Position numbers and translations under genes: made by a program. The notes beneath the pieces are model-generated. The model searched no databases, was not told the DNA's origin, and worked only from the letters and a program-made list of their open reading frames with translations. Shown one piece after another: positions 16,636-24,736 of a stretch of DNA of 64,000 bases. How positions within the stretch are numbered: the stretch's first letter is position 1; every line of letters starts with the position of its first letter. This stretch comes from UMGS1370 sp046957575 (GTDB lineage Bacteria; Bacillota; Clostridia; Lachnospirales; Lachnospiraceae): positions 8,449-72,448 of the forward strand of contig JBKUOG010000017.1 in the NCBI GenBank assembly GCA_046957575.1, given 5' to 3'.

Positions 16636-17775
16636 TTATTCCGAAGCAATTTTCCTGACAGCATCTATGGCTGCCTGCACTTCCTCCTCTGTGTTATAAT
16701 AGGAAAAGCTGAACCGTACAGCGCCCTGTTCGGCTGTTCCCAGTGCCTGATGCAGTCTGGGGGCACAGTGTGCTCCGGGTCTGGTGGCAATATCATAGAC
16801 CTGGGACAGTTCATCACTGACTTCTGACGAATCATAATCCCAAATATTCAGAGCTACAATAGGAGCGCGCATCCATGTGGAAAAGTCCCCGTATACCGTT
16901 ACACCATCTATATCCTTTACCCCCTCATAAAAGGTTCGGGTAAGTCTCTGCTCATGTCTGAAAATACGGTCCATCCCGGTTTTTTCAATAAATGCGGCGC
17001 CGGCGCCTAAACCGGCGATCCCATGTCCGTTCAGAGTACCCGCCTCAAGGCCTGTCGGCAGTTCTTTCGGATGTATCCTGTCAAAGGTCCGGATTCCGCT
17101 TCCTCCCACTTTTAAAGGTCTGATCTCCAAGTCACCGTACACAGCCAGTCCGCCTGTCCCCTGAGGGCCGAAGAGACTCTTATGTCCGGTAAAACACAAT
17201 ACATCAATGTGCATTTCCTCCATGTCAATGGGGAACACACCTGCAGTCTGGGAAGCGTCCAAAATAAAAAGCGCGCCGTATGTATCCGCAATTTTACCGA
17301 CTCTGGCAATATCGACTAAATTACCTGTAAGATTTGAGCCGTGTGTACAGACGATCGCTTTTGCGTTATCTTTTACAAGAAGCTCCAACCGGTCATAGTC
17401 AATACATCCCCTTTTGTCTGCTTCTGCAAAAGAAAGCCGGATATCCTTTTCCTGTTCCAGCCGATAGAGGGGTCTGAGAACAGAATTATGCTCCAGATCT
17501 GTAGTGACAACATGCTCTCCGGGTCCGATCAAACCCTGTATTGCAGTATTTAATGCCTCTGTAGAGTTTAGAGTAAATACAACATTCTGAGCCTGCGGAC
17601 AGTGAAACATCTCTGCCAGGATCTCCCTGGTTTCGTAAATCCTTCTGGAAGCTGTAAGTGCCTCCTCATGGGAACCTCTGCCGCTGTTTCCCATATGCAT
17701 CATAGCCTGCAGCACTGCCTCTGCCACCTCCGGGGGTTTATGCAGTGTAGTAGCCGCATTATCAAGATAAATCAT
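16636..17775 (-). CDS. Aminotransferase class V / cysteine desulfurase-like protein
   Basis: This 379-residue PLP enzyme is of the cysteine desulfurase family. MIYLDNAATTLHKPPEV opens the protein and PLP-binding Lys199 lies in CFTGHKSLFGPQG. The substrate-side cysteine lies near the end in RPGAHCAPRLHQ. It probably removes sulfur (or selenium) from cysteine derivatives, but this subfamily is distinct from IscS and SufS and no scaffold gene is next to it. It follows a ModE-type regulator with 12 bases between, so the two are co-transcribed. The double-cubane genes lie downstream on the same strand after a 109-bp gap. Confidence 0.85.
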   Translation of the reverse strand: MIYLDNAATTLHKPPEVAEAVLQAMMHMGNSGRGSHEEALTASRRIYETREILAEMFHCPQAQNVVFTLNSTEALNTAIQGLIGPGEHVVTTDLEHNSVLRPLYRLEQEKDIRLSFAEADKRGCIDYDRLELLVKDNAKAIVCTHGSNLTGNLVDIARVGKIADTYGALFILDASQTAGVFPIDMEEMHIDVLCFTGHKSLFGPQGTGGLAVYGDLEIRPLKVGGSGIRTFDRIHPKELPTGLEAGTLNGHGIAGLGAGAAFIEKTGMDRIFRHEQRLTRTFYEGVKDIDGVTVYGDFSTWMRAPIVALNIWDYDSSEVSDELSQVYDIATRPGAHCAPRLHQALGTAEQGAVRFSFSYYNTEEEVQAAIDAVRKIASE

Positions 17776-17787
17776 TTCCTTCTCCTT

Positions 17788-18117
17788 TTACCAATATTTT
17801 TTGAACAGTTCCTCCACGATCAGGCCGGATTCCCTGTCAAAAGCCTCGTATTTTTCCAAAAAGCTGCGTCCTCTGGGAGTCAATACCGAACCTCCGCCAT
17901 TCTTGCCCCCACTTTGCTTTTCTACCAGTTCAAACCCAAGCTGTTCCTCTGCATTGTGGAGTATCTTCCAGGCTTTGCTGTATGCGATTCCCATCTTTTT
18001 GGCGGCCGCATTCAAGGAGCCTTCCTTATCGATCAGACGGAGAAGCTGAGCGACTCCCTTTCCGAAAATCTTCTCCCCTTCCTCATTGCACAGCCGCAGT
18101 GACATACTGATTTTCAA
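17788..18117 (-). CDS. ModE-type winged-helix regulator
   Basis: This 109-residue protein consists of the LysR-like N-terminal DNA-binding domain of ModE only: IDKEGSLNAAAKKMGIAYSKAWKIL, then GGKNGGGSVLTPRGRSFLEKY. It lacks the molybdate-binding MOP domains of full ModE, so metal sensing, if any, must be by another route. It starts the minus-strand run with the cysteine desulfurase-like gene and could control it and the reductase pair downstream. Confidence 0.85.
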   Translation of the reverse strand: MKISMSLRLCNEEGEKIFGKGVAQLLRLIDKEGSLNAAAKKMGIAYSKAWKILHNAEEQLGFELVEKQSGGKNGGGSVLTPRGRSFLEKYEAFDRESGLIVEELFKKYW

Positions 18118-18249
18118 GTAGTGATCCTCCCCTTCCGGTATACTGCTTATTTTTACATTATACCAACATCACCGTGCAGGAAGCAATACCTTTGGCATAT
18201 TCCTTTCATGATATATTACGATCGTACTTCGTTTGTTTCCTTTAAGTGC

Positions 18250-18280
18250 TTGACTCTCACCTTACGTGATACAGTATAAT
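18250..18280 (+). promoter_or_regulatory. MerR-type promoter with 19-bp spacer
   Basis: TTGACT at 18250-18255 and TATAAT at 18275-18280 are near-consensus but 19 bp apart, the overlong spacing that MerR proteins correct by twisting DNA. TCAC (18257-18260) and GTGA (18266-18269) form a dyad in the spacer. It precedes the small gene at 18332 and the MerR gene at 18660. Confidence 0.6.
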
Positions 18281-18331
18281 CAGAAAAAAGAACAGACACA
18301 CCGGTGTATGTTTGAAAGGCGGGATGTAATT

Positions 18332-18586
18332 ATGAAGGAAAATCTGGATATGAGCAGGTATTTTGCTGCACTGGAGGCATTCAAAGAAGAACATCATGAT
18401 GAGGTGATTAAATACTGGAAAACGGAGAAAGCCTTTGACAACATGATAAAACAATTCAGGAAAAAAGAAAAACAGATGGCCAGGGACGCCATAAAAAGCT
18501 TTGGGAGCATAGACAAATACACGGATGCCATGATAGAAAATCTCGGGCATCTGACAGAAGTCGTTGAAGAACTCATGCGTATGTGA
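18332..18586 (+). CDS. Hypothetical 84-residue helical protein
   Basis: I do not recognise a family. The protein (MKENLDMSRYF...) is charged and mostly helical, rich in Lys/Glu, with no signal, membrane helix or cysteine pair. The start at ATG 18332 is preferred to an upstream in-frame ATG at 18266, which lies inside the -10 region of the promoter. AAAGGCGGG gives a weak ribosome site. It sits between a MerR-type promoter and the MerR regulator gene, so it is probably part of that operon; a small accessory to the ABC exporter is possible but unproved. Confidence 0.55.
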   Translation: MKENLDMSRYFAALEAFKEEHHDEVIKYWKTEKAFDNMIKQFRKKEKQMARDAIKSFGSIDKYTDAMIENLGHLTEVVEELMRM

Positions 18587-18659
18587 TAAAATAACCCTCC
18601 ACTATAACACCAGACTTGATATCTATGTTACGGTAGTCTTTGTAAGGAGGCATAAAAAA

Positions 18660-19415
18660 ATGAACACATACAGGACTTCGGAAATCGCAGAAATCATCGG
18701 CGTACATCCCAATACGGTGCGTTTGTATGAAGAGCTGGGGCTGATTCCAAAACCCGGACGGCTTCCAAACGGCTACAGAGTATTTACAGAGCTTCACATA
18801 GAGCAGTTCCGCCTTGCCCGTCTCGCATTTCAGATAGAAGTGCTGCAGAACGGGCTGCGTAAGAAAATAGTACAGATGGTAAAAGTGTCTGCGGCAGGTG
18901 ATTATGAGAAGGCACTGGAACTCACACGGGAATATCTGCTGCAGATTCGGCAGGAGATTGCCAACGCGGAGGAGGCCACCCAGATCGCTGAGCAGATTTT
19001 AGACGGCAGAACAGAAGAAAATCTGCACACCATGAAACGGAAGGAAGTGTCCGAATACTTAAATGTTTCCATGGATACCCTGAGAAACTGGGAGATGAAC
19101 GGTCTATTGACAGTCAGACGCAGGCAGAACGGGTACCGCGTTTATACAGATGGAGATATCAAGCGCCTGAAGATTATCCGTTCCCTTCGGTGTGCCAACT
19201 ATTCGCTGGAAGCTATTTTGACCATGCTCGGGCAGGTATCAAAAAATCCGGGGATAGATATCAAAAAAGCGCTGGATACACCGAAGGAGGATACTGAGAT
19301 CATTACAGTGTGCGATAAACTGGTGACCTCCCTCACCGCGGCAGAGTTAAATGCGGAAAAAATGATGGAGAAGCTCACGGAAATGAAAATCAGATTTTCT
19401 GAACCCTCCATTTAA
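18660..19415 (+). CDS. MerR family regulator with two DNA-binding domains
   Basis: This 251-residue protein contains two MerR winged helix-turn-helix domains in tandem. The first (2-70) has YRTSEIAEIIGVHPNTVRLYEELGLIP and NGYRVFTELH. The second (125-192) has MKRKEVSEYLNVSMDTLRNWE and NGYRVYTDGDIKRL. Each domain keeps its wing motif. A helical segment (71-120) separates them and a short tail follows. The start at ATG 18660 follows TAAGGAGG; a longer frame overlaps the preceding gene. It directly precedes an ABC exporter that it likely controls, probably through the 19-bp-spacer promoter upstream. Confidence 0.88.
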   Translation: MNTYRTSEIAEIIGVHPNTVRLYEELGLIPKPGRLPNGYRVFTELHIEQFRLARLAFQIEVLQNGLRKKIVQMVKVSAAGDYEKALELTREYLLQIRQEIANAEEATQIAEQILDGRTEENLHTMKRKEVSEYLNVSMDTLRNWEMNGLLTVRRRQNGYRVYTDGDIKRLKIIRSLRCANYSLEAILTMLGQVSKNPGIDIKKALDTPKEDTEIITVCDKLVTSLTAAELNAEKMMEKLTEMKIRFSEPSI

Positions 19416-19439
19416 CCACCAATGTTTTTTCCTGTGATA

Positions 19440-19465
19440 TCCTTGTCCTTGATAAAACAAGGAGG
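19440..19465 (+). promoter_or_regulatory. Hairpin covering the ribosome site of the ABC ATPase gene
   Basis: TCCTTGT (19440-19446) is complementary to ACAAGGA (19457-19463), with a 10-base loop. The right arm overlaps the AAGGAGG ribosome site at 19459-19465. Folding would block translation of the ATPase. Confidence 0.45.
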
Positions 19466-19473
19466 TAAAAGAT

Positions 19474-20208
19474 ATGCAGGAAGTAATCAAAGTAGAACAG
19501 CTCACCAAATCCTACGGTAAGCTGCATGCAGTGGAAAATATAAGTCTGTCCGTTGACAGGGGAATGGTATTTGGCCTGCTCGGAGCAAACGGCGCAGGAA
19601 AATCCACCACGATCGAATGTATCCTGGGAACGAAAAAAGCCGACACAGGGACGATTCGCATTCTGGGAGCAGACCCTTTTAAGGACCGGAAAAAACTCTT
19701 TGAAAGGGTAGGGGTACAGTTCCAGGAGAGCAGCTATCAGGAGCAGATCACAGTGGCAGAGCTGTGCCGGGTGACTGCCTCATTATACAAAGAAGCCGCT
19801 GACCCTTTTGCACTGCTTGCGCGGTTTGGAATTGCGGATAAGAAGAAAAGCCCTGTCAAAGATCTGTCCGGTGGACAGAAGCAGCGTCTGTTTATTGTTC
19901 TTGCGCTGATACCTGATCCGGAAGTAGTTTTTTTGGACGAACTGACAACCGGGCTGGACGCAAAAGCACGGCGGGAGGTATGGAAAATACTTTCTGACCT
20001 GAAAGAAAAAGGTCTGACCATTTTTCTGACTTCACATTTCATGGATGAAGTGGAAGCTTTATGTGACGGTATCTGTATTTTTAAACGAGGAAAGATCGTT
20101 TTCTATGGAACAGTTTCAGAGGCGATAGAAAAAAGCCCGTATGAGAAATTTGAGGACGCTTATCTTTGGTATACAGACGAGGAGGAACAGGCCAATGAAA
20201 ACATTTAG
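19474..20208 (+). CDS. ABC exporter ATP-binding protein (drug/bacteriocin exporter type)
   Basis: This 244-residue ATPase shows Walker A GANGAGKST (37-45), Q-loop in VGVQFQESSYQEQ, signature DLSGGQKQR, Walker B VVFLDELTTGLD and switch His in LTSHFMDEVEALC. It resembles the CcmA/YhcH group that works with ABC-2 permeases in export of drugs, peptides or lipids. It overlaps the permease gene by 14 bases. The MerR regulator lies 58 bases upstream, and a possible hairpin blocks its ribosome site. Confidence 0.93.
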   Translation: MQEVIKVEQLTKSYGKLHAVENISLSVDRGMVFGLLGANGAGKSTTIECILGTKKADTGTIRILGADPFKDRKKLFERVGVQFQESSYQEQITVAELCRVTASLYKEAADPFALLARFGIADKKKSPVKDLSGGQKQRLFIVLALIPDPEVVFLDELTTGLDAKARREVWKILSDLKEKGLTIFLTSHFMDEVEALCDGICIFKRGKIVFYGTVSEAIEKSPYEKFEDAYLWYTDEEEQANENI

Positions 20209-20938
20209 AACCATGCTTAAGACAGAACTGAAATTATCACTGCGGGGAATGGATATGTTCATATTTGCCATCTGTGTCCCTGTTGTGGTGTTGGTGATAC
20301 TGGGAATTATATACGGAGAAAAGCCGGCCTATCCGGGGGCAGACTATACCTTTTTGGAACAATCCTTTGGCGCCATTGCCACTATATCTATTTGCGCCGG
20401 CGGGGTAATGGGACTGCCCTTGGTGGTCTCGGATTACCGGAGTAAAAAGATTCTGAAGCGCTATCAGGTCACCCCGGTCAGTCCGGCCATGATCCTGTTT
20501 GTGCAGGTAGTCATTTATACCTTGTATGCAGTGGTTTCTTTTTTGCTGCTGTATCTTACAGGTGCGCTCTTTTTCGGGTATCGGTTTAACGGGTCAGTGC
20601 TTCATTTTCTGGGAGGCTACCTGCTGGTGCTGGTATCCATGTTCAGCATCGGCATGATGGTGGGAGGCATAGCGCCGAATACGAAAATAGCGGGTGTGAT
20701 CGCCAGTATTCTCTACTTCCCCATGCTGATATTTTCCGGGGCAACACTTCCCTATGAAGTTATGCCGGCAGCCATGCAGAAGGCAGCCAATATCCTGCCT
20801 CTTGCACAGGGGATAAAATTACTGAAAGCAGCATCTCTTGGGCAGGGCACAGAAAATGTGACGGTATCGGTCCTCATTATGATCGTGATCGCGGTACTCT
20901 GTACAGGGATAGCTTTTCGATACTTTAAATGGGAATAA
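20195..20938 (+). CDS. ABC-2 type permease
   Basis: This 247-residue membrane protein has six hydrophobic segments and the ABC-2 exporter layout. It opens MKTFRTMLKTELKLSLRG, has an LVVSDYRSKKILKRYQVTPVSP loop split over two positions, and a late SILYFPMLIFSGATLPYE helix typical of the family. The start is ATG 20195 behind GAGGAGGAACAGG; an earlier frame inside the ATPase gene is ignored. Together with the ATPase it should form a half-size dimeric exporter. The cargo is unknown. Confidence 0.9.
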   Translation: MKTFRTMLKTELKLSLRGMDMFIFAICVPVVVLVILGIIYGEKPAYPGADYTFLEQSFGAIATISICAGGVMGLPLVVSDYRSKKILKRYQVTPVSPAMILFVQVVIYTLYAVVSFLLLYLTGALFFGYRFNGSVLHFLGGYLLVLVSMFSIGMMVGGIAPNTKIAGVIASILYFPMLIFSGATLPYEVMPAAMQKAANILPLAQGIKLLKAASLGQGTENVTVSVLIMIVIAVLCTGIAFRYFKWE

Positions 20939-21090
20939 AGCGGATGCAGCAGTGCTTTGTATAGATTTTGCAGACCGTCTATGATACAATGAAGAATATT
21001 AGAAATTCAGAACCCGGTCCTATACAGGAAAAGCCGGTATGACTTTTTGATGTTGGAACTGTGGTATCTTATAGAAAGCGAGACTGCATT

Positions 21091-21654
21091 ATGAGCGAAC
21101 CTATACTTTTTAAGACACGTGAGGAGTTCAGAGATTGGCTGAAAAACAATTGTATGACCAGCGGCGGCGTCTGGCTGCTTTTCGGAAAAACGAAGGAGCT
21201 GGTAACCGTCAAAGCCGGAGAAGCACTGGAAGAGGCTCTTTGTTTCGGCTGGATTGACGGCCTTATGAAACGGGTCGATGAGAAATCTTATGTGAAATAC
21301 TTTTCTGCCCGCAGAAGCGGCAGCAAATGGTCAGAAAAAAATAAGGCGCTGGCAGAGGCTCTTGAAAAACGTGGTTTGATGACGGATTTCGGAAGAGCAA
21401 AGATTGAGGAAGCGAAGAAAAACGGGCAGTGGGAGGGCACTGCCCCAAAAGTGGTTATAGGTAAAGAGCAGATAGACTCTGTGGCGGAACTGCTGAAAGG
21501 AAATGAACAGGCATATGCAAACTTCCTGAATATGTCCCCGTCAGTGCAGAAGACCTATACCAGAGCATATCTGGATGCCAGGACGGAGGCCGGACGCGTC
21601 AAACGGCTGGCGTGGATGACTGAGAGGCTGGAAAAGAATTTAAAACCCATGTGA
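21091..21654 (+). CDS. YdeI/OmpD-associated family protein
   Basis: This 187-residue cytoplasmic protein of the YdeI family is recognised by FKTREEFRDWLKNN, GGVWLLFGK, ALCFGWIDGLMKRVDEKSY, then the FSARRSGSKWSEKN block. A C-terminal part with AYANFLNMSPSVQKTY is also typical. The reaction is not established; proposals in the literature do not agree. I place the start at ATG 21091; an in-frame GTG at 21061 would add ten residues but has no better ribosome site. It seems to be a single-gene unit. Confidence 0.85.
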   Translation: MSEPILFKTREEFRDWLKNNCMTSGGVWLLFGKTKELVTVKAGEALEEALCFGWIDGLMKRVDEKSYVKYFSARRSGSKWSEKNKALAEALEKRGLMTDFGRAKIEEAKKNGQWEGTAPKVVIGKEQIDSVAELLKGNEQAYANFLNMSPSVQKTYTRAYLDARTEAGRVKRLAWMTERLEKNLKPM

Positions 21655-21697
21655 AGGTTTTGCTCCGGACTGCCTGATCTGTCAGATAAAAAACTTT

Positions 21698-22096
21698 TTA
21701 ATTCTCAGCGGGAATCAAATTACTGTTGTATTTGGTTTTGCCCGACATAACATCATCATAAAAGGTCTGTTTCCAATCTATGTAGTCAATGGAATCCTGA
21801 AGTTCCTGCATAGAGAGGAGCAGGTCTTTTCTTTTTTGCTCCAGAATGACTTTCCGCTTAGGTATGGAAGACTGCCCCTGGAGGCACAGAGCGAGATATT
21901 CTTTCATTTCTTTCAGGCTCATACCGCATTTCTTCAGACAGGTCAGGCTTTTGATCCATGCAATATCATGCGCATCAAAGACACGGCGATTTGTCTTGTC
22001 ACGTTTTACATTGGGAATCAGACCCTCATTGCAATAGAATTTCAGTGTTTCATAATGCATGCCTGTTTTCTCACAGGCCTGTTTCATTGTATACAT
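21698..22096 (-). CDS. MerR family transcriptional regulator
   Basis: This 132-residue regulator has an N-terminal MerR helix-turn-helix MKQACEKTGMHYETLKFYCNEGLIP with wing TNRRVFDAHDIAWIK, followed by a long coiled-coil dimer helix from about 75 to 115. No cysteine pair suited to metal sensing is evident at the C-terminus, so the inducer is likely organic or redox linked. It is divergent from an aldo/keto reductase gene. The shared intergenic region holds a textbook MerR promoter, strong evidence that it controls the reductase. Confidence 0.92.
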   Translation of the reverse strand: MYTMKQACEKTGMHYETLKFYCNEGLIPNVKRDKTNRRVFDAHDIAWIKSLTCLKKCGMSLKEMKEYLALCLQGQSSIPKRKVILEQKRKDLLLSMQELQDSIDYIDWKQTFYDDVMSGKTKYNSNLIPAEN

Positions 22097-22133
22097 GATA
22101 ACCTCCGTAAAATAGGAAAACTTAAAAAAGCTA

Positions 22134-22164
22134 TTGACCGGTAGCAGCTACCGGAGAGTACAAT
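22134..22164 (+). promoter_or_regulatory. MerR-controlled promoter with perfect dyad operator
   Basis: TTGACC (22134-22139) and TACAAT (22159-22164) are 19 bp apart. Across the -35 and spacer lies CCGGTAGC-A-GCTACCGG (22138-22154), a perfect 8+8 inverted repeat. The promoter faces the aldo/keto reductase; the MerR gene reads the other way from 22096. Confidence 0.88.
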
Positions 22165-22232
22165 GCAAATGATATCAATGGAAATGCAGAATGTCAAGTT
22201 TGCAGTATGTTAAAAAACAGGAGGATTTGCTG

Positions 22233-23348
22233 ATGTATAATATTAAGAAAAATTTTGGCTTCGGATGTATGAGGCTTCCCATGATTGACGGGGAGGTGGA
22301 CCAAAGGCAGTTTTCAGAGATGGTGGACACTTTTTTGGAGGCCGGATTTAACTATTTTGATACGGCACACGGGTATCTGGGAGGCAAAAGCGAATTGGCA
22401 CTAAAAAGCTGCCTGACCAGCCGGCATCCCCGGGACAGCTATATCCTTACCAATAAACTGACGACGTTTTTCTTTGAAAAGGAAGAGGAGATCCGGCCGT
22501 TTTTTGAAAACCAGCTTGCGTGGTGCGGCGTGGAATATTTTGATTTTTATCTGATGCATGCCCAGAGTGCGGAAAACTTTGCAAAATTCAAACGCTGCCA
22601 TGCGTATGAAACGGCATTGGAACTAAAGAAAGAGGGAAAAATCCGCCATTTCGGCATATCCTTCCACGACCATGCAGATGTGCTGGAACAGATTCTGACG
22701 GAATACCCGCAGATTGAAGTCGTACAGATTCAATTCAATTACCTAGATTACGATGACCCTGCAGTACAGAGCCGGAAATGCTATGAGGTCTGCCGCAAAT
22801 ATGGAAAGCCGGTGATCGTTATGGAGCCGGTAAAGGGCGGTAATCTTGTCAATCTGCCGGATGAGGCCAGAGCCGTATTGGATGAGTTAAAGGGCGGCAG
22901 TCCGGCCAGCTATGCAATCCGGTATGCAGCCGGATTTGACGGTATGATGATGGTGCTTTCCGGTATGAGCACCCTGGACCAATTGGAAGACAACATCAGT
23001 TACATGAGAGAGTTTCAGCCTCTTTCCCAGAAAGAAATGGACGCAGTGGATAAAGTACGGAATATTTTCCGCTCCATGAATCTGATCTCTTGTACTGCCT
23101 GTCGGTATTGTACAGATGGATGTCCGAAACATATATCTATCCCTGATTTGTTTGCCTGCATGAATACAAAACAGCTCTATCATGACTGGAACGCGGATTA
23201 TTATTACAATAACGTCCACACAAAGAAAAACGGAAAAGCATCTGACTGCGTAAAATGCGGAAAATGTGAGGATGCCTGTCCGCAGCATCTGCAGATCAGG
23301 AATCTCCTGGAAGATGTTGCAAAAGAGTTCGAGAAAACCTGCCGTTAG
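22233..23348 (+). CDS. Aldo/keto reductase with C-terminal 4Fe-4S ferredoxin domain
   Basis: This 371-residue enzyme has an N-terminal aldo/keto reductase barrel (NFGFGCMRLP, FNYFDTAHGYLGGKSE, IRHFGISFHDH, IVMEPVKGGNL) and a C-terminal iron-sulfur part with CTACRYCTDGCP and CVKCGKCEDACP, enough for two [4Fe-4S] clusters. Such proteins are common in clostridia; the electron donor may be ferredoxin rather than only NAD(P)H. The substrate is unknown. AGGAGG precedes ATG 22233, which also gives the usual family start MYNIKKNFGFGCMRLP. Transcription should depend on the divergent MerR protein. Confidence 0.92.
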   Translation: MYNIKKNFGFGCMRLPMIDGEVDQRQFSEMVDTFLEAGFNYFDTAHGYLGGKSELALKSCLTSRHPRDSYILTNKLTTFFFEKEEEIRPFFENQLAWCGVEYFDFYLMHAQSAENFAKFKRCHAYETALELKKEGKIRHFGISFHDHADVLEQILTEYPQIEVVQIQFNYLDYDDPAVQSRKCYEVCRKYGKPVIVMEPVKGGNLVNLPDEARAVLDELKGGSPASYAIRYAAGFDGMMMVLSGMSTLDQLEDNISYMREFQPLSQKEMDAVDKVRNIFRSMNLISCTACRYCTDGCPKHISIPDLFACMNTKQLYHDWNADYYYNNVHTKKNGKASDCVKCGKCEDACPQHLQIRNLLEDVAKEFEKTCR

Positions 23349-23454
23349 GCAGCAATTATCTCCAAGAGACAACAGCGGGTTAGCAGTGTGGCACAGCACG
23401 CTGCGCCTGAACCATCCGATTTTTGAGCAGACAGTTGTAGATGGAAGAATAGGA

Positions 23455-23484
23455 TTGCAGTGATTGTGTGTGATAATGTATAAT
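23455..23484 (+). promoter_or_regulatory. Probable promoter of the XRE/flavodoxin pair
   Basis: TTGCAG (23455-23460), an 18-bp spacer and TATAAT (23479-23484) lie about 100 bp before the XRE gene. The rest of the 239-bp gap after the reductase shows nothing else I can assign. Confidence 0.45.
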
Positions 23485-23587
23485 AAAGATAGTAAAAGAT
23501 AGAAACAGAAATTCAAGAATGGAGTTTTTCGGATTATATGAGTATCTTCAGGACGAATTCCAGAAATTATTTTAGGAGATTGCTCAT

Positions 23588-23809
23588 ATGGAGAATTATG
23601 GAAGTATTGAAGTGAAGATTGATGAAATGCTCGAAAAGAGAAATTTAAGTAAAAATAAATTATGTTTTAAAGCACAATTAGAACGGAAGCAATTAAATAA
23701 ACTTTACAAAAACGAAGCGGTAAGAATTGATTTCGGTGTTCTTTGTCGAATATGTTTTGCTTTGGATTGCGACATATCAGATATATTGATATATAAAAAG
23801 CCTGAGTAA
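23588..23809 (+). CDS. Small XRE/Cro-type helix-turn-helix regulator
   Basis: This 73-residue protein consists almost only of a Cro/C1-type DNA-binding domain: IDEMLEKRNLSKNKLCFKAQLERKQLNKLYKN, then IDFGVLCRICFALDCDISDIL. Family members of this size act as repressors of adjacent genes. It precedes a flavodoxin-like reductase by 40 bases. Both genes are visibly richer in A and T than the neighbouring reductase gene, which may mark a separate acquisition. AGGAG lies upstream of the ATG. Confidence 0.85.
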   Translation: MENYGSIEVKIDEMLEKRNLSKNKLCFKAQLERKQLNKLYKNEAVRIDFGVLCRICFALDCDISDILIYKKPE

Positions 23810-23849
23810 AGGCCAATAATAAAAAGATGTAAAGAGGGGATTCTACCTA

Positions 23850-24485
23850 ATGAAGATACTAAGTATATCAGCAACCAATATTCAACATTCCAAAAAGAAC
23901 AGCATGTCACTATTACTATGCAACAAAATAGCGGAATTTTTGAATTGTAAAGAAATACAATGTGAAGTAATCGATTTAAGAGACTATACTTTGCATCCGT
24001 GTATTGGATGTGGTAAATGTTTTAGTAGTAAAAGATGTAGTGCTGATTCAGATTTCAATAAGATTTACAATAAAATTACCAGGTCAGACGGAATCTTTTT
24101 TATTTCACCTCATTATGCTCCCATTCCTGCCAAACTTAGTATGGTGCTGGAGAAAATGGAGCAGATCACCTTTTTACATTGGTGGAAAGATAATACATAT
24201 AAGTCTGAATTATATGGACTGCCCGCGGGAATAATTTCGCATGGTGGTGGGTCTGATTGGGCATTAAAAAGCTATAAAGCAATGGTTAATGATACAATCG
24301 CAAATGCTTTAGACACAATTCAATGTAAAGTAGTACCATATGACGAAGAATGGAATACTGGAATTTCCATACCAGTACAAAGAGTTATGGAAGATAGCGA
24401 TATCTTCCCAATACAAGAATATGATTGGCCTATGATCGATCAAAAAATAAAAGATTATATCGAAATTTTCTTGAGAAAGATTTAA
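23850..24485 (+). CDS. Flavodoxin-like NAD(P)H-dependent oxidoreductase
   Basis: This 211-residue protein has the flavodoxin-like FMN reductase fold: a beta-strand start MKILSISATN, a cysteine motif CIGCGKCFSSKRC (about 51-63) usual in iron-sulfur flavoproteins, and GIFFISPHYAPIPAKLSMVLEKM in the FMN-binding region. It probably binds FMN and may carry an iron-sulfur cluster through the cysteines. Its partner is unknown. It is paired with the XRE regulator upstream and followed by an inverted repeat that likely ends the transcript. Base composition is A+T rich. Confidence 0.82.
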   Translation: MKILSISATNIQHSKKNSMSLLLCNKIAEFLNCKEIQCEVIDLRDYTLHPCIGCGKCFSSKRCSADSDFNKIYNKITRSDGIFFISPHYAPIPAKLSMVLEKMEQITFLHWWKDNTYKSELYGLPAGIISHGGGSDWALKSYKAMVNDTIANALDTIQCKVVPYDEEWNTGISIPVQRVMEDSDIFPIQEYDWPMIDQKIKDYIEIFLRKI

Positions 24486-24551
24486 TATTAATGAAAGACA
24501 GATGTTATTGTTGAATGTGTATCAGACGGCAATAATATTTAAAAAGAAGAT

Positions 24552-24592
24552 AGGAATCACCGTTTCTACTGTTAATTGATTCGGTGATTCCT
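24552..24592 (+). terminator. Terminator-like inverted repeat after the flavodoxin gene
   Basis: AGGAATCACCG (24552-24562) and CGGTGATTCCT (24582-24592) form a perfect 11-bp stem with a 19-base loop. A weak T-rich stretch (GTCTTGTTT) follows. Confidence 0.6.
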
Positions 24593-24623
24593 GTCTTGTT
24601 TATCTGTAGTTCTCGCTACATAA

Positions 24624-24725
24624 TTCTTTCGGCATCTGTATGAAGAGGTGCAAAAAGTTGTTTTAACCCCATCGGATATATCGGAAATCTTAAGCGGAGG
24701 CGCAGGTTCTATTGAGGTAAAATAA
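24624..24725 (+). pseudogene. Orphan C-terminal coding remnant, unidentified
   Basis: A 33-codon open stretch ending in TAA at 24723-24725 reads EEVQKVVLTPSDIS followed by EILSGGAGSIEVK. It has the look of a protein C-terminus but has no start codon and follows an in-frame stop. I do not recognise the parent family. It could also be chance. Confidence 0.25.
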
Positions 24726-24736
24726 AAGCAGGCTAT

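Noticed and set aside
22887..23516. 209-codon minus-strand frame
   Set aside because: Antisense to the ferredoxin end of the aldo/keto reductase.
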